Positions 17,185 to 26,537 of a stretch of DNA of 64,000 nt are shown here, one piece after another (the first letter of the stretch is position 1; each line of letters begins with the position of its first letter). Source of the stretch: Eubacteriales bacterium (GTDB taxonomy: Bacteria; Bacillota; Clostridia; Peptostreptococcales; Anaerovoracaceae); the NCBI GenBank assembly GCA_028692105.1, contig JAQUYC010000002.1:62001-126000 (forward strand), given 5' to 3'. The notes beneath the pieces were generated by a model. It worked only from the letters and a program-made list of their open reading frames with translations. It did no database searches and was not told the DNA's origin. A program made the position numbers and the translations under genes.

Positions 17185-17875
17185 ATGTATTTTGGAATGT
17201 TTGATCCGACTATAATAATTTTGATACCTGCGATGATATTTACTTTCTATGCACAGGGTAAAGTAAATTCGGCGTATAATAAATATGCAAACGTCAGAAA
17301 TCGAAGAGGAATGACCGGCGCAGAAGCAGCAAGAAGAATTCTTGATAATAACGGATTGAATAATGTGCCTGTTGAAATCTCCGGCGAAAGATTGTCAGAT
17401 CATTACGACCCCAGAAAACGTGTTATGAGGCTGTCTCCACAAGTATACAACGAGCCCTCAATAGCATCTGTCAGCATAGCGGCTCATGAGGCAGGGCATG
17501 CAATTCAGCATGCTAATCACTATGGTCCGCTTCGCGCCCGGAATATTTTGGCTCCCATTGTATCAATCGTATCTAATTTGGCGTGGCCAATACTTATCGT
17601 GGGTCTGTTAGTCATAAGTGCAGGCAATTTTTTTGAGGGAAATCTGATATTCAATATCGGTATTATTTGTTATGCATCAGCGGTTCTGTTTCAGGCAATA
17701 ACACTGCCTGTAGAATATAGCTATACAAGAATTAAATGAATTAGGGATTATTTATATAGAAGAGACTGCAAGTGCGAAAAAGGTCCTGTCAGCGGCAGCG
17801 CTGACTTATGTCGCGGCTCTGGCGGCTACCATTGCATCTCTCTTGAGAATTTTAGCGCTGAGGGGGCGCAGATAA
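17185..17875 (+). pseudogene. yugP: Frameshifted YugP-type zinc metallopeptidase
   Basis: The first frame (17185-17739) encodes a membrane zinc peptidase of the YugP/Zn_peptidase_2 family: N-terminal membrane segment, HEAGH at residues 101-105, and two further membrane segments, ending VEYSYTRIK and a TGA. Right after the junction near 17716-17720 another frame continues with AIQELNELGI and then KKVLSAAALTYVAALA, the normal C-terminal helix of this family, and ends at TAA 17873-17875, one base before rsmB. Family members carry about five residues (NASxR-like) between VE(F/Y) and the AI/L that follows, so the data fit a deletion of about 14 bases. Either a true pseudogene or an assembly error. 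TTG 17182 is an alternative start; GGATGGAG is the ribosome site. Confidence 0.8.
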
Positions 17876-17876
17876 G

Positions 17877-19160
17877 ATGGATAAAAACAGAAAGACAGCA
17901 TACTTTACGCTGCTCGATGTAGAATCAAAGAAATCGTATTCAAACATTGCTCTTAATCATAACATAATTCGATTTAAGCCGGATTCACCCGCTTTTGTGA
18001 GGGAGTTAGTCTACGGTGTACTTGAAAATAAGATATATATTGATTATTTAATATCCCGCTTTATAAAAACGCAAGTAGAAAATATGAAAACAAGCGACAT
18101 TACCGTTCTGCGGATGGGCATTTATCAGCTGAAATTTATGGACAGCGTTCCGGCATATGCGGCAGTGAACGAGAGCGTGGATCTGGCAAAGAAATTTTGC
18201 CGTGGCAGAGAAGGATTTGTTAACGGAGTACTAAGAAGTTTCATACGTTCAGGAAACGATGTTGAATTACCGGATAGATCCAAAGAGGTTGAATATCTTT
18301 CTGTAAAATATTCTTATGAACCATGGATAGTAGAATTGTGGCTGGAACAGTATGATGTTGATTTTGTGGAAGAGTTGCTAACAGCCGGGAATGCTTCACC
18401 GGATATGGTTATACGTGTCAACACATTGAAAACCTCAAGGGAAGATTTGAAAGCAAGAATTACCGCAAAGGGATATACAGCAAATGAAGGGCTCTTATGC
18501 AAACAGGCACTGCATGTAAAGGGAACCGGAATATTGGAAGGGAAACTATATAAAAGCGGTATGTTTTCTGTGCAGGATGAGAGCTCCATGTCGGTAGTAG
18601 ATATTCTTGACCCTCAGCCCAATGAATTGATTATGGATGTTTGTGCTGCACCGGGCGGTAAATCTCTTGCTGCTGCGGAAAAGATGAGGAATAAGGGTCG
18701 AATCATCGCACGTGATATATACAGGCGCAAGCTGTCTATCATCGAAAATGAATCTGAACGGCTTGGTGTAAAGAGCATAGAGACAACAGTCTGGGATGCA
18801 GCCCGGGTAGACTCTGCCATGATTGAAAAGGCTGACCGTGTCCTGGTAGATGCCCCATGCTCAGGTTTAGGAGTGGTGAGAAGAAAGCCTGAAATCAAGT
18901 ATAAGAAAATGACTTCGGAAATTATTGAACTTCCGTTGAAACAGCTGGCGATACTGTCCGCCTCTTCACAATATGTAAAACCGGGTGGAGTATTGGTTTA
19001 CAGTACTTGTACAATTTCTCCCGATGAAAATCAGAAAGTCATTAGAGATTTTTTGAAAAAGAACCCCAATTACATTATTGAGCAGGAAATGCAGCTTTTA
19101 CCAAACGTCGATAATACAGATGGGTTTTTTATTTGCAAGATGAAAAAAGATAAATTATAG
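17877..19160 (+). CDS. rsmB: 16S rRNA (cytosine-967-C5)-methyltransferase RsmB
   Basis: SAM-dependent m5C methyltransferase acting on 16S rRNA. 427 residues: an N-terminal NusB-like RNA-binding domain (about 1-140, with VPAYAAVNESVDLAKKF) and a Rossmann methyltransferase with DVCAAPGGKSLAAA, the DAPCSGLGVVRRKPEIK motif holding one catalytic Cys and YSTCTISPDEN holding the other. It begins one base after the yugP-encoding stretch and is followed by prpC-prkC-rsgA-rpe, a widely conserved Firmicutes order. Confidence 0.97.
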   Translation: MDKNRKTAYFTLLDVESKKSYSNIALNHNIIRFKPDSPAFVRELVYGVLENKIYIDYLISRFIKTQVENMKTSDITVLRMGIYQLKFMDSVPAYAAVNESVDLAKKFCRGREGFVNGVLRSFIRSGNDVELPDRSKEVEYLSVKYSYEPWIVELWLEQYDVDFVEELLTAGNASPDMVIRVNTLKTSREDLKARITAKGYTANEGLLCKQALHVKGTGILEGKLYKSGMFSVQDESSMSVVDILDPQPNELIMDVCAAPGGKSLAAAEKMRNKGRIIARDIYRRKLSIIENESERLGVKSIETTVWDAARVDSAMIEKADRVLVDAPCSGLGVVRRKPEIKYKKMTSEIIELPLKQLAILSASSQYVKPGGVLVYSTCTISPDENQKVIRDFLKKNPNYIIEQEMQLLPNVDNTDGFFICKMKKDKL

Positions 19161-19180
19161 AATTTTCCAGAGGTTTATGT

Positions 19181-19909
19181 ATGACGCAAATGGGCTTTAA
19201 AACGGACAAAGGAAAAAAGAGAGATAGAAATGAAGACTCTCTTTTTGTACTGCCACAAGAAGAAATCTATATTGTGGCAGATGGAGTCGGGGGACAGAAC
19301 TCCGGGGAAATAGCCAGTATGATGGCTGTTAAAGGAATCACAGAGTACATAAAAGAAAAACCATTATCTTGCATTGCTGATGAGGAATCACTTAAAGAGT
19401 ATTTCTTGGATTGTATGAGATGCGTAAATCAGATGATTTATGATACCGCCAGGGAATCTCAAGAAAATGCAGGTATGGCGACGACCGTGGTTCTGCTTCA
19501 TCTGGTCGGAAATAATGCTTATTTTATAAATATAGGGGACAGCAGAGCCTATATTTTCAGGGATGGTATGCTCAGGCAGGTTACGGAAGATCATACATAT
19601 GTGAATGAATTGGTGAAAGATGGTTCGATCACGATAGCTCAGGCGGAAAGTCATCCGCGTAAAAATATGATTACAAGGGCTTTGGGAGGAGGCAAAAAAA
19701 TCTTTCCGGATTTTTATAGATTTGAAACCCAAAAAAATGATATTATTATACTTTGTACAGATGGTCTCTATGGAGAACTGTCGCTGGAGGAAATCTGCAG
19801 TATGGCAGCCGCTTCAGATTCGATGAGCGAGCTGAGCAGAGATTTGATCCGTTGTGCGAATCAAAACGGCGGAAACGACAATATAACAGTTATTTGTTTA
19901 AAGTTATAA
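19181..19909 (+). CDS. prpC: PP2C-family Ser/Thr phosphatase PrpC
   Basis: Cytoplasmic metal-dependent phosphatase that opposes the adjacent kinase PrkC. 242 residues with the PP2C motifs GKKRDRNEDS, VADGVGGQNSGEIAS (first metal Asp), INIGDSRAYI, TEDHTYVNELV, CTDGLY and GGNDNITVI (last metal Asp) in the standard order. Start is ATG 19181 with CCAGAGG upstream. prkC follows after 41 bases. PrpC and PrkC control cell-wall growth, stationary-phase metabolism and spore germination in Firmicutes; here that is inferred from family and order. Confidence 0.97.
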   Translation: MTQMGFKTDKGKKRDRNEDSLFVLPQEEIYIVADGVGGQNSGEIASMMAVKGITEYIKEKPLSCIADEESLKEYFLDCMRCVNQMIYDTARESQENAGMATTVVLLHLVGNNAYFINIGDSRAYIFRDGMLRQVTEDHTYVNELVKDGSITIAQAESHPRKNMITRALGGGKKIFPDFYRFETQKNDIIILCTDGLYGELSLEEICSMAAASDSMSELSRDLIRCANQNGGNDNITVICLKL

Positions 19910-19950
19910 ATTTTCTAAGCTGCATAATAACCGGACAGGAGGACTTACAC

Positions 19951-21918
19951 ATGAGCACCAGAATACTTGCTGGCAGATATGAATTGATAGAAAAGATCGG
20001 CGACGGCGGTATGGCTGTAGTATATAAGGCAAGATGCCGATTGTTGAATCGTTTTGTTGCAATTAAAATATTAAAACCTGAATTTACAAAGGATTTGAAA
20101 TTTATTGAGAGTTTCAGACGGGAATCCCAATCTGCAGCAAGCCTTTCCAACCCAAATATAGTTAACATATATGACGTGGGAAAAGAAGGAAACATTTACT
20201 ATATCGTGATGGAACTGATAGAGGGGCAGGCTTTAAGTGATATAATAAAGAATGAAGGACCAATGGAATACAGAAAAGCTATCGATATTGTAAAACAAAT
20301 CGCATTAGCTTTGAGCTTTGCCCACAAAAATCATATTATACATAGGGATGTTAAACCTCATAATATCCTCATAACAAAAGAAGGAACAGCTAAGATCACA
20401 GACTTCGGAATTGCTAAGGCAGTAAATGCAGGGACAATAGTCGGTAATGGTGCAACCATAATGGGATCAGTGCACTATTTCTCACCGGAACAGGCAAGAG
20501 GAGGCTATGTGGATGAAAAATCTGACATCTATTCTCTGGGTATAGTCTTATATGAGCTTATCACCGGAAGAGTTCCATTTGATGCGGATAACCCGGTAAC
20601 AGTAGCTTTGATGCATATGAATGAAGAGATGATACCTCCATCAAATTTTGTGCCCGGTCTGCCCAAGGCTTTGGAAGATATCATACTTAAGGCTACAGAC
20701 AAGTATCAGATCAACCGCTTTAAAACAGCTAAAGAAATGTATGATGCTTTAAATAATATGGAGAAGGAAATATTATTTTCAGGCGCTAATTATCATTCGG
20801 GAGCAGATCGGAATGCAACTATCATGCTTAATTCCATAAAAGGATCGTCAGAGGACACACCTGATGAACATTCAAAAGAAGGGGAACCGGGGGAAATGGG
20901 AAAGAACAGGAATAAGGAAGTAAAAACCAAAAAGAAGATTAGAATCAATAAGGTTAAGGTCGCTGCGGTTATATTGGCATTAATTTGTGCAATTCCTGCC
21001 AGTCATCTGATTCTTTCTGCTTTCGAAAGTTTTGGGTCGGCAAAGGAAGTCACGGTTCCTTACTTGCAGGGAATGACGGTTGCACAGGCACAGGAAGAGC
21101 TAAATAAATTAAATTTGAAACTGGAAGAAGGAGACGAAATATACAGTTCTCAGTTTGATGCAGGCAAAATCGTTTCTCAAGATCCTGATGCAGAAATGAT
21201 AGTAAAAGAAGGCTTTACAATCACAGTTAATGTGAGCAGGGGAATGGAAAAAGCCGGTACAATTCCAAATGTCGTTAATAAAACTGCTTCCGATGCGAAA
21301 TTTGTCCTGGAAAGCTATGGATACGTTCAGGGTTCGGTCACTCCCGAAAACAGTGATTTGCCAAAGGATGTAATAATCCGTCAGTCTCCCGAAGCAGGTA
21401 CTGAAGCAGGGGCGGGAACATCCGTTAATCTTTGGGTCAGCCTCGGAAGTGCCATAGAGCAGGTTCCAATGCCCAGCCTTTTGGGAAAGGATATTGACAC
21501 AGCCAAGGAAGAATTAGAAAAAGCAGGCTTGAAAATAGATTCAGTGGGATATGAAATGAGTGTTGCTTATATGACAAATACAGTCATGTGGCAGCAGTAT
21601 GAACCGGGTGAAATGGTTGAAAAGGGCTCAGGTGTGAATTTAAAAATAAGCACAGGCGATCAGCCTCCTGCAAGTTCCAGATCAATTCCACTGACTATTG
21701 ATTATAACAGTGCCAAGAATGAAGTGTTTGCTTTGACTGTGGTTATATCCGATGAATCGGGCGTAAAAACTATTATCAACAGAGAACAGAGAATTAAGAG
21801 CGACGGGTCAGAAATCATTTCTTTCTCTGGAGACGGAGCAGGAACAGTAAAGGTTATTTTTGACAATGATGTTGTTATGGAAAAGAGCGTTGATTTCAAT
21901 ACCGGAGAAATCAATTAA
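19951..21918 (+). CDS. prkC: PASTA-domain Ser/Thr protein kinase PrkC
   Basis: Membrane sensor kinase that binds muropeptides or lipid II outside and phosphorylates cytoplasmic targets. 655 residues: Hanks kinase domain at 1-270 with IGDGGMAVVYKA, AIKILK, HRDVKPHN (HRD at 131-133), DFGIAKA and SPEQARG; a charged juxtamembrane linker; one membrane helix at about 335-357; three PASTA repeats starting near residues 366, 436 and 503; and an extra 85-residue extracellular tail. ATG 19951 sits behind AGGAGG at 19937-19942; upstream open frame belongs to prpC. Its TAA shares one base with the ATG of rsgA. Confidence 0.97.
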   Translation: MSTRILAGRYELIEKIGDGGMAVVYKARCRLLNRFVAIKILKPEFTKDLKFIESFRRESQSAASLSNPNIVNIYDVGKEGNIYYIVMELIEGQALSDIIKNEGPMEYRKAIDIVKQIALALSFAHKNHIIHRDVKPHNILITKEGTAKITDFGIAKAVNAGTIVGNGATIMGSVHYFSPEQARGGYVDEKSDIYSLGIVLYELITGRVPFDADNPVTVALMHMNEEMIPPSNFVPGLPKALEDIILKATDKYQINRFKTAKEMYDALNNMEKEILFSGANYHSGADRNATIMLNSIKGSSEDTPDEHSKEGEPGEMGKNRNKEVKTKKKIRINKVKVAAVILALICAIPASHLILSAFESFGSAKEVTVPYLQGMTVAQAQEELNKLNLKLEEGDEIYSSQFDAGKIVSQDPDAEMIVKEGFTITVNVSRGMEKAGTIPNVVNKTASDAKFVLESYGYVQGSVTPENSDLPKDVIIRQSPEAGTEAGAGTSVNLWVSLGSAIEQVPMPSLLGKDIDTAKEELEKAGLKIDSVGYEMSVAYMTNTVMWQQYEPGEMVEKGSGVNLKISTGDQPPASSRSIPLTIDYNSAKNEVFALTVVISDESGVKTIINREQRIKSDGSEIISFSGDGAGTVKVIFDNDVVMEKSVDFNTGEIN

Positions 21919-22784
21919 TGAGGGGTATAATTATCAAGGGAATTGCGGGCTTTTATTATGTAAAAGTCGGAGATATCGTATATCAATGCAAGGCAAGAGG
22001 TATATTCAAGAAAGACGGAATTACGCCTTATGTTGGCGATGAAGTCATTATCGAGGATACAAACGAGGGAGAGGCGGTAATAAATGAAATATTACCGCGA
22101 AAAAATGTTTTCATACGCCCTCCGATAGCAAACGTAGATTGTTTTGTGATCGTTGCAGCAGCGGCAAAACCGGATCTGAACCCCGATATTATAGATAAGT
22201 TCCTTGTTATGGCTGAGCAAAAAAGGACAGACATCATTATCTGTATTAATAAAATAGATCTGATTACTGCCGAGAAACTGAATAAGATTTTGGAAATTTA
22301 CGAAGATATATACCCTGTTGTGGGTACATGCGGAAAAACAGGGGCAGGAGTCGATCAACTGGCCGCTTTATTAGATAATAGAAAATGCGCATTGGCCGGA
22401 CCTTCAGGCGCCGGTAAATCGACTCTGTTGAATCGGCTTCAAACACGATTTACAGCAAATACCGGAGATGTAAGTGAAAAAACGAACCGCGGGAAGCACA
22501 CGACCAGACATGTGGAGCTATTTGAGACGGATTTCGGCGCATTGCTGTTCGATACGCCGGGCTTTACATCTTTTGATATTTTAGAGGCAGAGGAAGATGA
22601 ACTGCATTTTCTGTATCCGGAAATGGCACAGTTTATAGGCGGGTGTAAATATGATGATTGCCGCCATATAAAGGAACCGGATTGCAGCATCCTAATAGCG
22701 GTAAAGCAGGGAAAGATTCATGAATCCCGTTATCAATCTTATGTTAAACAATACAAAGAGATACAGGAAAGAAAGAAGTATTGA
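21918..22784 (+). CDS. rsgA: Ribosome small subunit biogenesis GTPase RsgA
   Basis: Circularly permuted GTPase that checks late 30S maturation. 288 residues: OB-fold N-terminal domain, G4 ICINKIDL placed before G1 GPSGAGKSTLLN as expected for the permuted order, then KHTTRHVELF, DTPGF, and a C-terminal zinc site with GGCKYDDCRHIKEPDC. Overlaps prkC by one base (TAATG), so it is translationally coupled. prpC-prkC-rsgA-rpe is a conserved cluster. Confidence 0.97.
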   Translation: MRGIIIKGIAGFYYVKVGDIVYQCKARGIFKKDGITPYVGDEVIIEDTNEGEAVINEILPRKNVFIRPPIANVDCFVIVAAAAKPDLNPDIIDKFLVMAEQKRTDIIICINKIDLITAEKLNKILEIYEDIYPVVGTCGKTGAGVDQLAALLDNRKCALAGPSGAGKSTLLNRLQTRFTANTGDVSEKTNRGKHTTRHVELFETDFGALLFDTPGFTSFDILEAEEDELHFLYPEMAQFIGGCKYDDCRHIKEPDCSILIAVKQGKIHESRYQSYVKQYKEIQERKKY

Positions 22785-22811
22785 TTCTATGTCACAGAGA
22801 AAGGAGATTCA

Positions 22812-23465
22812 ATGAATCGATTAGCACCATCAATCTTATCTGCAGATTTTTCTAAACTTGGAGAACAGACGGAATTAGTCGAGAAGGCAGGAGCACATTT
22901 CATTCATGTTGATGTCATGGACGGTCACTTTGTGCCCAATATCAGCTTTGGTTCAACAGTCATGAAAAGTCTTCTTGGGAAAACAAAGCTTCCGTTTGAT
23001 GTCCATTTGATGATAGAGAATCCTGACCGATATCTGGAGGATTTTGTTACGGATAATACCGAGTATATTACTGTACATGTGGAAGCGTGTCCTCACCTCC
23101 ATAGAACAATCCAGCATATAAAATCTTTGGGTATTAAAGCCGGTGTATCATTAAACCCTGCTACGCCGATTTCTTCTTTGGAAGCTATTATTGAGGATCT
23201 TGACCTTGTTCTGATTATGTCTGTGAACCCCGGTTTCGGCGGGCAGAAATACATATCCTCAGCTACAGAAAAAATCAAGGAATTAAAAAAGATGAAGGAT
23301 AGCAGAAATCCAAACCTTGAAATAGAAATTGACGGAGGCATTACCCTCGAAAACATAAAAATTGTTACAGATGCCGGTGTAGATATTGTTGTAGTCGGTT
23401 CTTCCTTATTTGGTGCTCCCGATATTGAAAAAAGAGTAAAGGAGCTACTTGAGCTGATCGGATAA
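22812..23465 (+). CDS. rpe: Ribulose-phosphate 3-epimerase
   Basis: Interconverts ribulose-5-phosphate and xylulose-5-phosphate in the pentose phosphate pathway. 217 residues of a TIM barrel with LAPSILSADFSKLGEQ, HVDVMDGHFVPNI, DVHLMIENP, MSVNPGFGGQKYI and DGGITLENI. ATG 22812 follows AAAGGAGATTCA. Last gene of the def-to-rpe block; a terminator-like hairpin lies at 23538. Confidence 0.97.
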   Translation: MNRLAPSILSADFSKLGEQTELVEKAGAHFIHVDVMDGHFVPNISFGSTVMKSLLGKTKLPFDVHLMIENPDRYLEDFVTDNTEYITVHVEACPHLHRTIQHIKSLGIKAGVSLNPATPISSLEAIIEDLDLVLIMSVNPGFGGQKYISSATEKIKELKKMKDSRNPNLEIEIDGGITLENIKIVTDAGVDIVVVGSSLFGAPDIEKRVKELLELIG

Positions 23466-23537
23466 TAAATCACATTCCAAGGACATTCTCCCGGCAACTG
23501 CTCGCTTAAGACCGATTTTAAAGCATATTTTGAAAAC

Positions 23538-23591
23538 TAAGCTGTTTTAACCCGTTTGGGTTGACGGCTTATTTTATTTCTTTTTTGTTTT
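23538..23591 (+). terminator. Terminator-like structure after rpe
   Basis: AACCC/GGGTT (23549-23553, 23558-23562) with loop GTTT, enclosed by AAGC/GCTT, followed by a T-rich stretch (ATTTTATTTCTTTTTT). Two-part stem, so moderate confidence. Confidence 0.55.
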
Positions 23592-23649
23592 CGCGTACTG
23601 TCTTCCAAATAGCGCGTAAAAAGAATAAGTAAAAATATGGAAAATGGTA

Positions 23650-23678
23650 TTGACTTAAGCCGGCTATTCGATTAAAAT
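23650..23678 (+). promoter_or_regulatory. Promoter of the Tad-like locus
   Basis: TTGACT at 23650-23655, 17 bases, TAAAAT at 23673-23678. No other gene lies in the 270-base gap between rpe and the SAF gene. Confidence 0.65.
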
Positions 23679-23735
23679 ACATAATATGGAAATATAAGAA
23701 TATAATGTATGATGATTGAAGGGGGGTGTGGTTGT

Positions 23736-24401
23736 TTGAAACGAATGAGATCCATCCTGGGGCTGCTGCTTATATTATTATCTATTGCAGCACTCTTTCT
23801 CTGGGAATGGAAAGGTCGGGACGCAATACTTTTGCAGGAAGTACTTGTGGCCACAGAAGAAATTCAAATGGGAGCTGCAGTAAATAGCAGCATGTTTCAG
23901 ACTAAGGGAGTCTTGAAAGAGAATATTGTCCATGAAGCTCTCACACGTGAGCAGGCAAATCTGCTGCAAGGAAAAATCGCATTACAAATGATTCCAAAGA
24001 ATGACCAGATCATTATGGATTATTTCGGTGACAATTCGTTTAGCCTGAAAGAGGATGAATCGATCTTTGTAATCAGTCAGGAATGGATAGCCATGAGAAG
24101 CAGTGCTCTCAGAAGAGGAGATATGGTTGATATATACGGAAATAACGGCATAGGCTTTTTAGGGACCTATCAGATCGCTTTCGTAAAGGATGAATCAGAA
24201 AGAGAGGTAAAAGATGCTGGCAAAGGTGAACAGAAAGAAGCTGTTTCTGATATCCTCCAAAGAACAGACAGCACTTCGTTTATAGATCATATTGAGATTA
24301 TAACTACATTCAGTGAGTATGAAAAAATTGCAGCCTGCATCGGCAGTACTACTCCTTGCGCACTGATTATCGTTCAAAGGGGGAATTCAATTGATACATA
24401 A
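23736..24401 (+). CDS. SAF-domain membrane protein (CpaB/RcpC-like), first gene of a Tad-like locus
   Basis: 221 residues: one N-terminal membrane segment (RSILGLLLILLSIAALFLW), then LVATEEIQMGAAVNSSMF and the repeat-like IALQMIPKNDQIIMDYF, which match SAF domains of CpaB/FlgA-type pilus periplasmic proteins. In Tad systems CpaB is an envelope component that stabilises the export channel. TTG 23736 has GGGGGGTG at 23721-23728; ATG 23709 and ATG 23745 are alternatives with poorer spacing. The next gene starts 11 bases before its stop. Family assignment by motif and context, so moderate. Confidence 0.7.
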   Translation: MKRMRSILGLLLILLSIAALFLWEWKGRDAILLQEVLVATEEIQMGAAVNSSMFQTKGVLKENIVHEALTREQANLLQGKIALQMIPKNDQIIMDYFGDNSFSLKEDESIFVISQEWIAMRSSALRRGDMVDIYGNNGIGFLGTYQIAFVKDESEREVKDAGKGEQKEAVSDILQRTDSTSFIDHIEIITTFSEYEKIAACIGSTTPCALIIVQRGNSIDT

Positions 24402-25170
24402 CCTTACCTGTTTTTTTGGTATCGATCATAAAGTCGGAACTACGATGGTATCACAATCTATAGCAGAGCTCATATCAAGTAATCACCCTAATCTGAAAAT
24501 AATGTCTATCTCTTTGAATGGAAGGGAAAGCGCAGAATATGTAAGAGAAACACCGTTGAGCATTGATGGTATGAAATTCCACATAGATAACAGGATGATT
24601 ATTGGCGCAGATTTTCTAAAAACATGCACTCATAAAGGGAATTTCTACATGATGGCAGGCATATCAAACGAATTGGAAGAACGTCACTATTATCCCGAAA
24701 TGATCAAATACTTTTTGGAAGAAATCGTACCTGAATTTGATATTGTAATTGCAGACTGTGGAAGTGAACTGGATAGTGGACTTGCGATCGGAGCGTTGGC
24801 AGAATCGGAGGATATCTTTTTAGTTGCAACGCAGCAGGAATCAGTTATCAGAAGATATGAAAAGAACAAGGTGCTGTTTGATGAACTGGATCTGAAAATA
24901 ACGGCATACATTATAAACAAGTATTACGAACAGGATCCTTACGGGTTGACTTACCTTGCAAAAAGGCTGGGTATAGAAAAGGACAAGATATGGAAGATGG
25001 ATTCTTCTGAATATTCCAGGCAGGCAGAGGTCGACTACAAAACTCTATTAGAATATAAAAATGCAGCATATAAACAGGATGTGAGCATGGTTGCCAATTA
25101 CATACTAAGTAAAAACGGGTTCTCTTTAATAAACAACCAAAGGAAAAGCAGATGGAAAAGTTTTATTTAA
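24391..25170 (+). CDS. TadZ/CpaE-like ParA-type ATPase
   Basis: 259 residues with a MinD/ParA fold. The P-loop position reads DHKVGTTMVSQSIAEL, where KVGTT is a shortened deviant Walker A; the switch region reads EFDIVIADCGSELDSG and LVATQQESVIRRYEK follows the expected strand. In Tad systems TadZ localises the export machine at a cell site. Starts at TTG 24391 behind AAAGGGGG and overlaps both neighbours. Whether it binds ATP is uncertain given the deviant loop. Confidence 0.7.
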   Translation: MIHNLTCFFGIDHKVGTTMVSQSIAELISSNHPNLKIMSISLNGRESAEYVRETPLSIDGMKFHIDNRMIIGADFLKTCTHKGNFYMMAGISNELEERHYYPEMIKYFLEEIVPEFDIVIADCGSELDSGLAIGALAESEDIFLVATQQESVIRRYEKNKVLFDELDLKITAYIINKYYEQDPYGLTYLAKRLGIEKDKIWKMDSSEYSRQAEVDYKTLLEYKNAAYKQDVSMVANYILSKNGFSLINNQRKSRWKSFI

Positions 25171-26537
25171 GCGACTATTTAAAAATTCATACAAAAGAGT
25201 CCGAGCACAGTAACATAAACTTTCATAAACTCTGTCAGAGGGTAAATGCTGAGTTCCTAAGGGAATGGGAGGATGGAAACGATAACCTTGATTCCACTTT
25301 ACGTATTCAGAAAAAGGCGATCATCGGATATGATAATGAAGTTGCTTTCTTTAAAAGCCGAATTCGTGAATTGATTAAAAAGTACGGTGCGGAAAATGCG
25401 GCCTATCCCGCCTGGTATCAAAGTCTTGAAGATGGTATTTATCAGGAAAATTGGGGCCTGTCAGGTGTATCTGAATGGTTTACAGATCAATTTAAAGAGA
25501 GCAGTTCGGCAAAAATCATAGGTGAGCGAATATATTTTCTTGAAAAAGGGCAGATGTACCTCAAGCCCCAGACAATATTAAAAGAGAGACGAGAGCAGAT
25601 GATACGTGCTTTTTTGCTGCTGACTCCGGAGGAAAGACTGGACAAGGAATTCCATGAAGTATACATGCTTGACGGCACCAGGGTAACCATCTATGGGGGA
25701 AATATGACAAAGAAAGGGCAGGATGTCATCATATTCAGGAGATATATCATTCCGAACTACAGTTTTGAAGAGCAGGCGGCAAGAGGAACAATACCAGAAA
25801 ATTCAATTACATTATTTAGGGCAATGGTAAGCCTTGGGTTTAATGTAGCATTTACAGGTGCTGTCAGAACTGCAAAAACAACGTTTCTTTCCACCTGGCA
25901 AAGCTACGAAGACAGCAGCCTGGAAGGAGTCATGGTGGAGACTGACCCGGAAATACCCATCCATACTTTTATGCCGGAAGCACCAATACTGCAGCTCATA
26001 GCAGACAATGAAAAACTCAAATATTTGTCAAAAAATCTTTTAAGAAGCGACGCTGACTATTTCATTCTGGCTGAAGCAAGAGATGGAATTGCTTTGGATA
26101 CTGCCGTAAAGATAGCAAGCAAGGGAGCAAGAAGAATGAAGATTACCTTTCACACAAGGGATCCGCTTGATTTTTCTTACGATGTAGCTTTTGAAATTAT
26201 AAAAAGTCTTGGAGGAGATCTGGAAAGTACAGCAAAAAAGGTTGCTGCAAGCTTTGATTATATATTTCATTTTATTCAGCTGAAGAATAAAAACCAAAAA
26301 CGCCTTAAAAGTATATATGAATTGGGAATCGACAGAAACACACGGAAAATCACAATGAATGAGATCTGTAGATATGATCATAAAACCAATGATTGGAGCT
26401 GGAGTTATATAATGAGTGATGATAAGAGAAGGATAGGAGAAGAAGAAAACAGCGTATCTCTGGAAATATTCGCAGGAGAACTGGCTTTTCTTTCGAATCA
26501 GAGAAGAAAAGAGGATCGATATGCTGATTCAAATTGA
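25152..26537 (+). CDS. CpaF/TadA-like secretion ATPase with variant Walker A
   Basis: 461 residues of the type II/IV secretion ATPase superfamily. The N-terminal part has DGTRVTIYGG and VIIFRRYIIPNYSFEEQAA. The Walker A position reads FTGAVRTAKTTFLST at about 234-248, with Ala where Gly normally precedes Lys. The Walker B/catalytic-Glu region reads YFILAEARDGIALD and the His-box reads KITFHTRDPLDF. It should power pilus or pseudopilus assembly at the inner face of the membrane. It overlaps the TadZ-like gene by 19 bases and the TadB-like gene by 17, so the operon is tightly coupled. Confidence 0.8.
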   Translation: MEKFYLSDYLKIHTKESEHSNINFHKLCQRVNAEFLREWEDGNDNLDSTLRIQKKAIIGYDNEVAFFKSRIRELIKKYGAENAAYPAWYQSLEDGIYQENWGLSGVSEWFTDQFKESSSAKIIGERIYFLEKGQMYLKPQTILKERREQMIRAFLLLTPEERLDKEFHEVYMLDGTRVTIYGGNMTKKGQDVIIFRRYIIPNYSFEEQAARGTIPENSITLFRAMVSLGFNVAFTGAVRTAKTTFLSTWQSYEDSSLEGVMVETDPEIPIHTFMPEAPILQLIADNEKLKYLSKNLLRSDADYFILAEARDGIALDTAVKIASKGARRMKITFHTRDPLDFSYDVAFEIIKSLGGDLESTAKKVAASFDYIFHFIQLKNKNQKRLKSIYELGIDRNTRKITMNEICRYDHKTNDWSWSYIMSDDKRRIGEEENSVSLEIFAGELAFLSNQRRKEDRYADSN

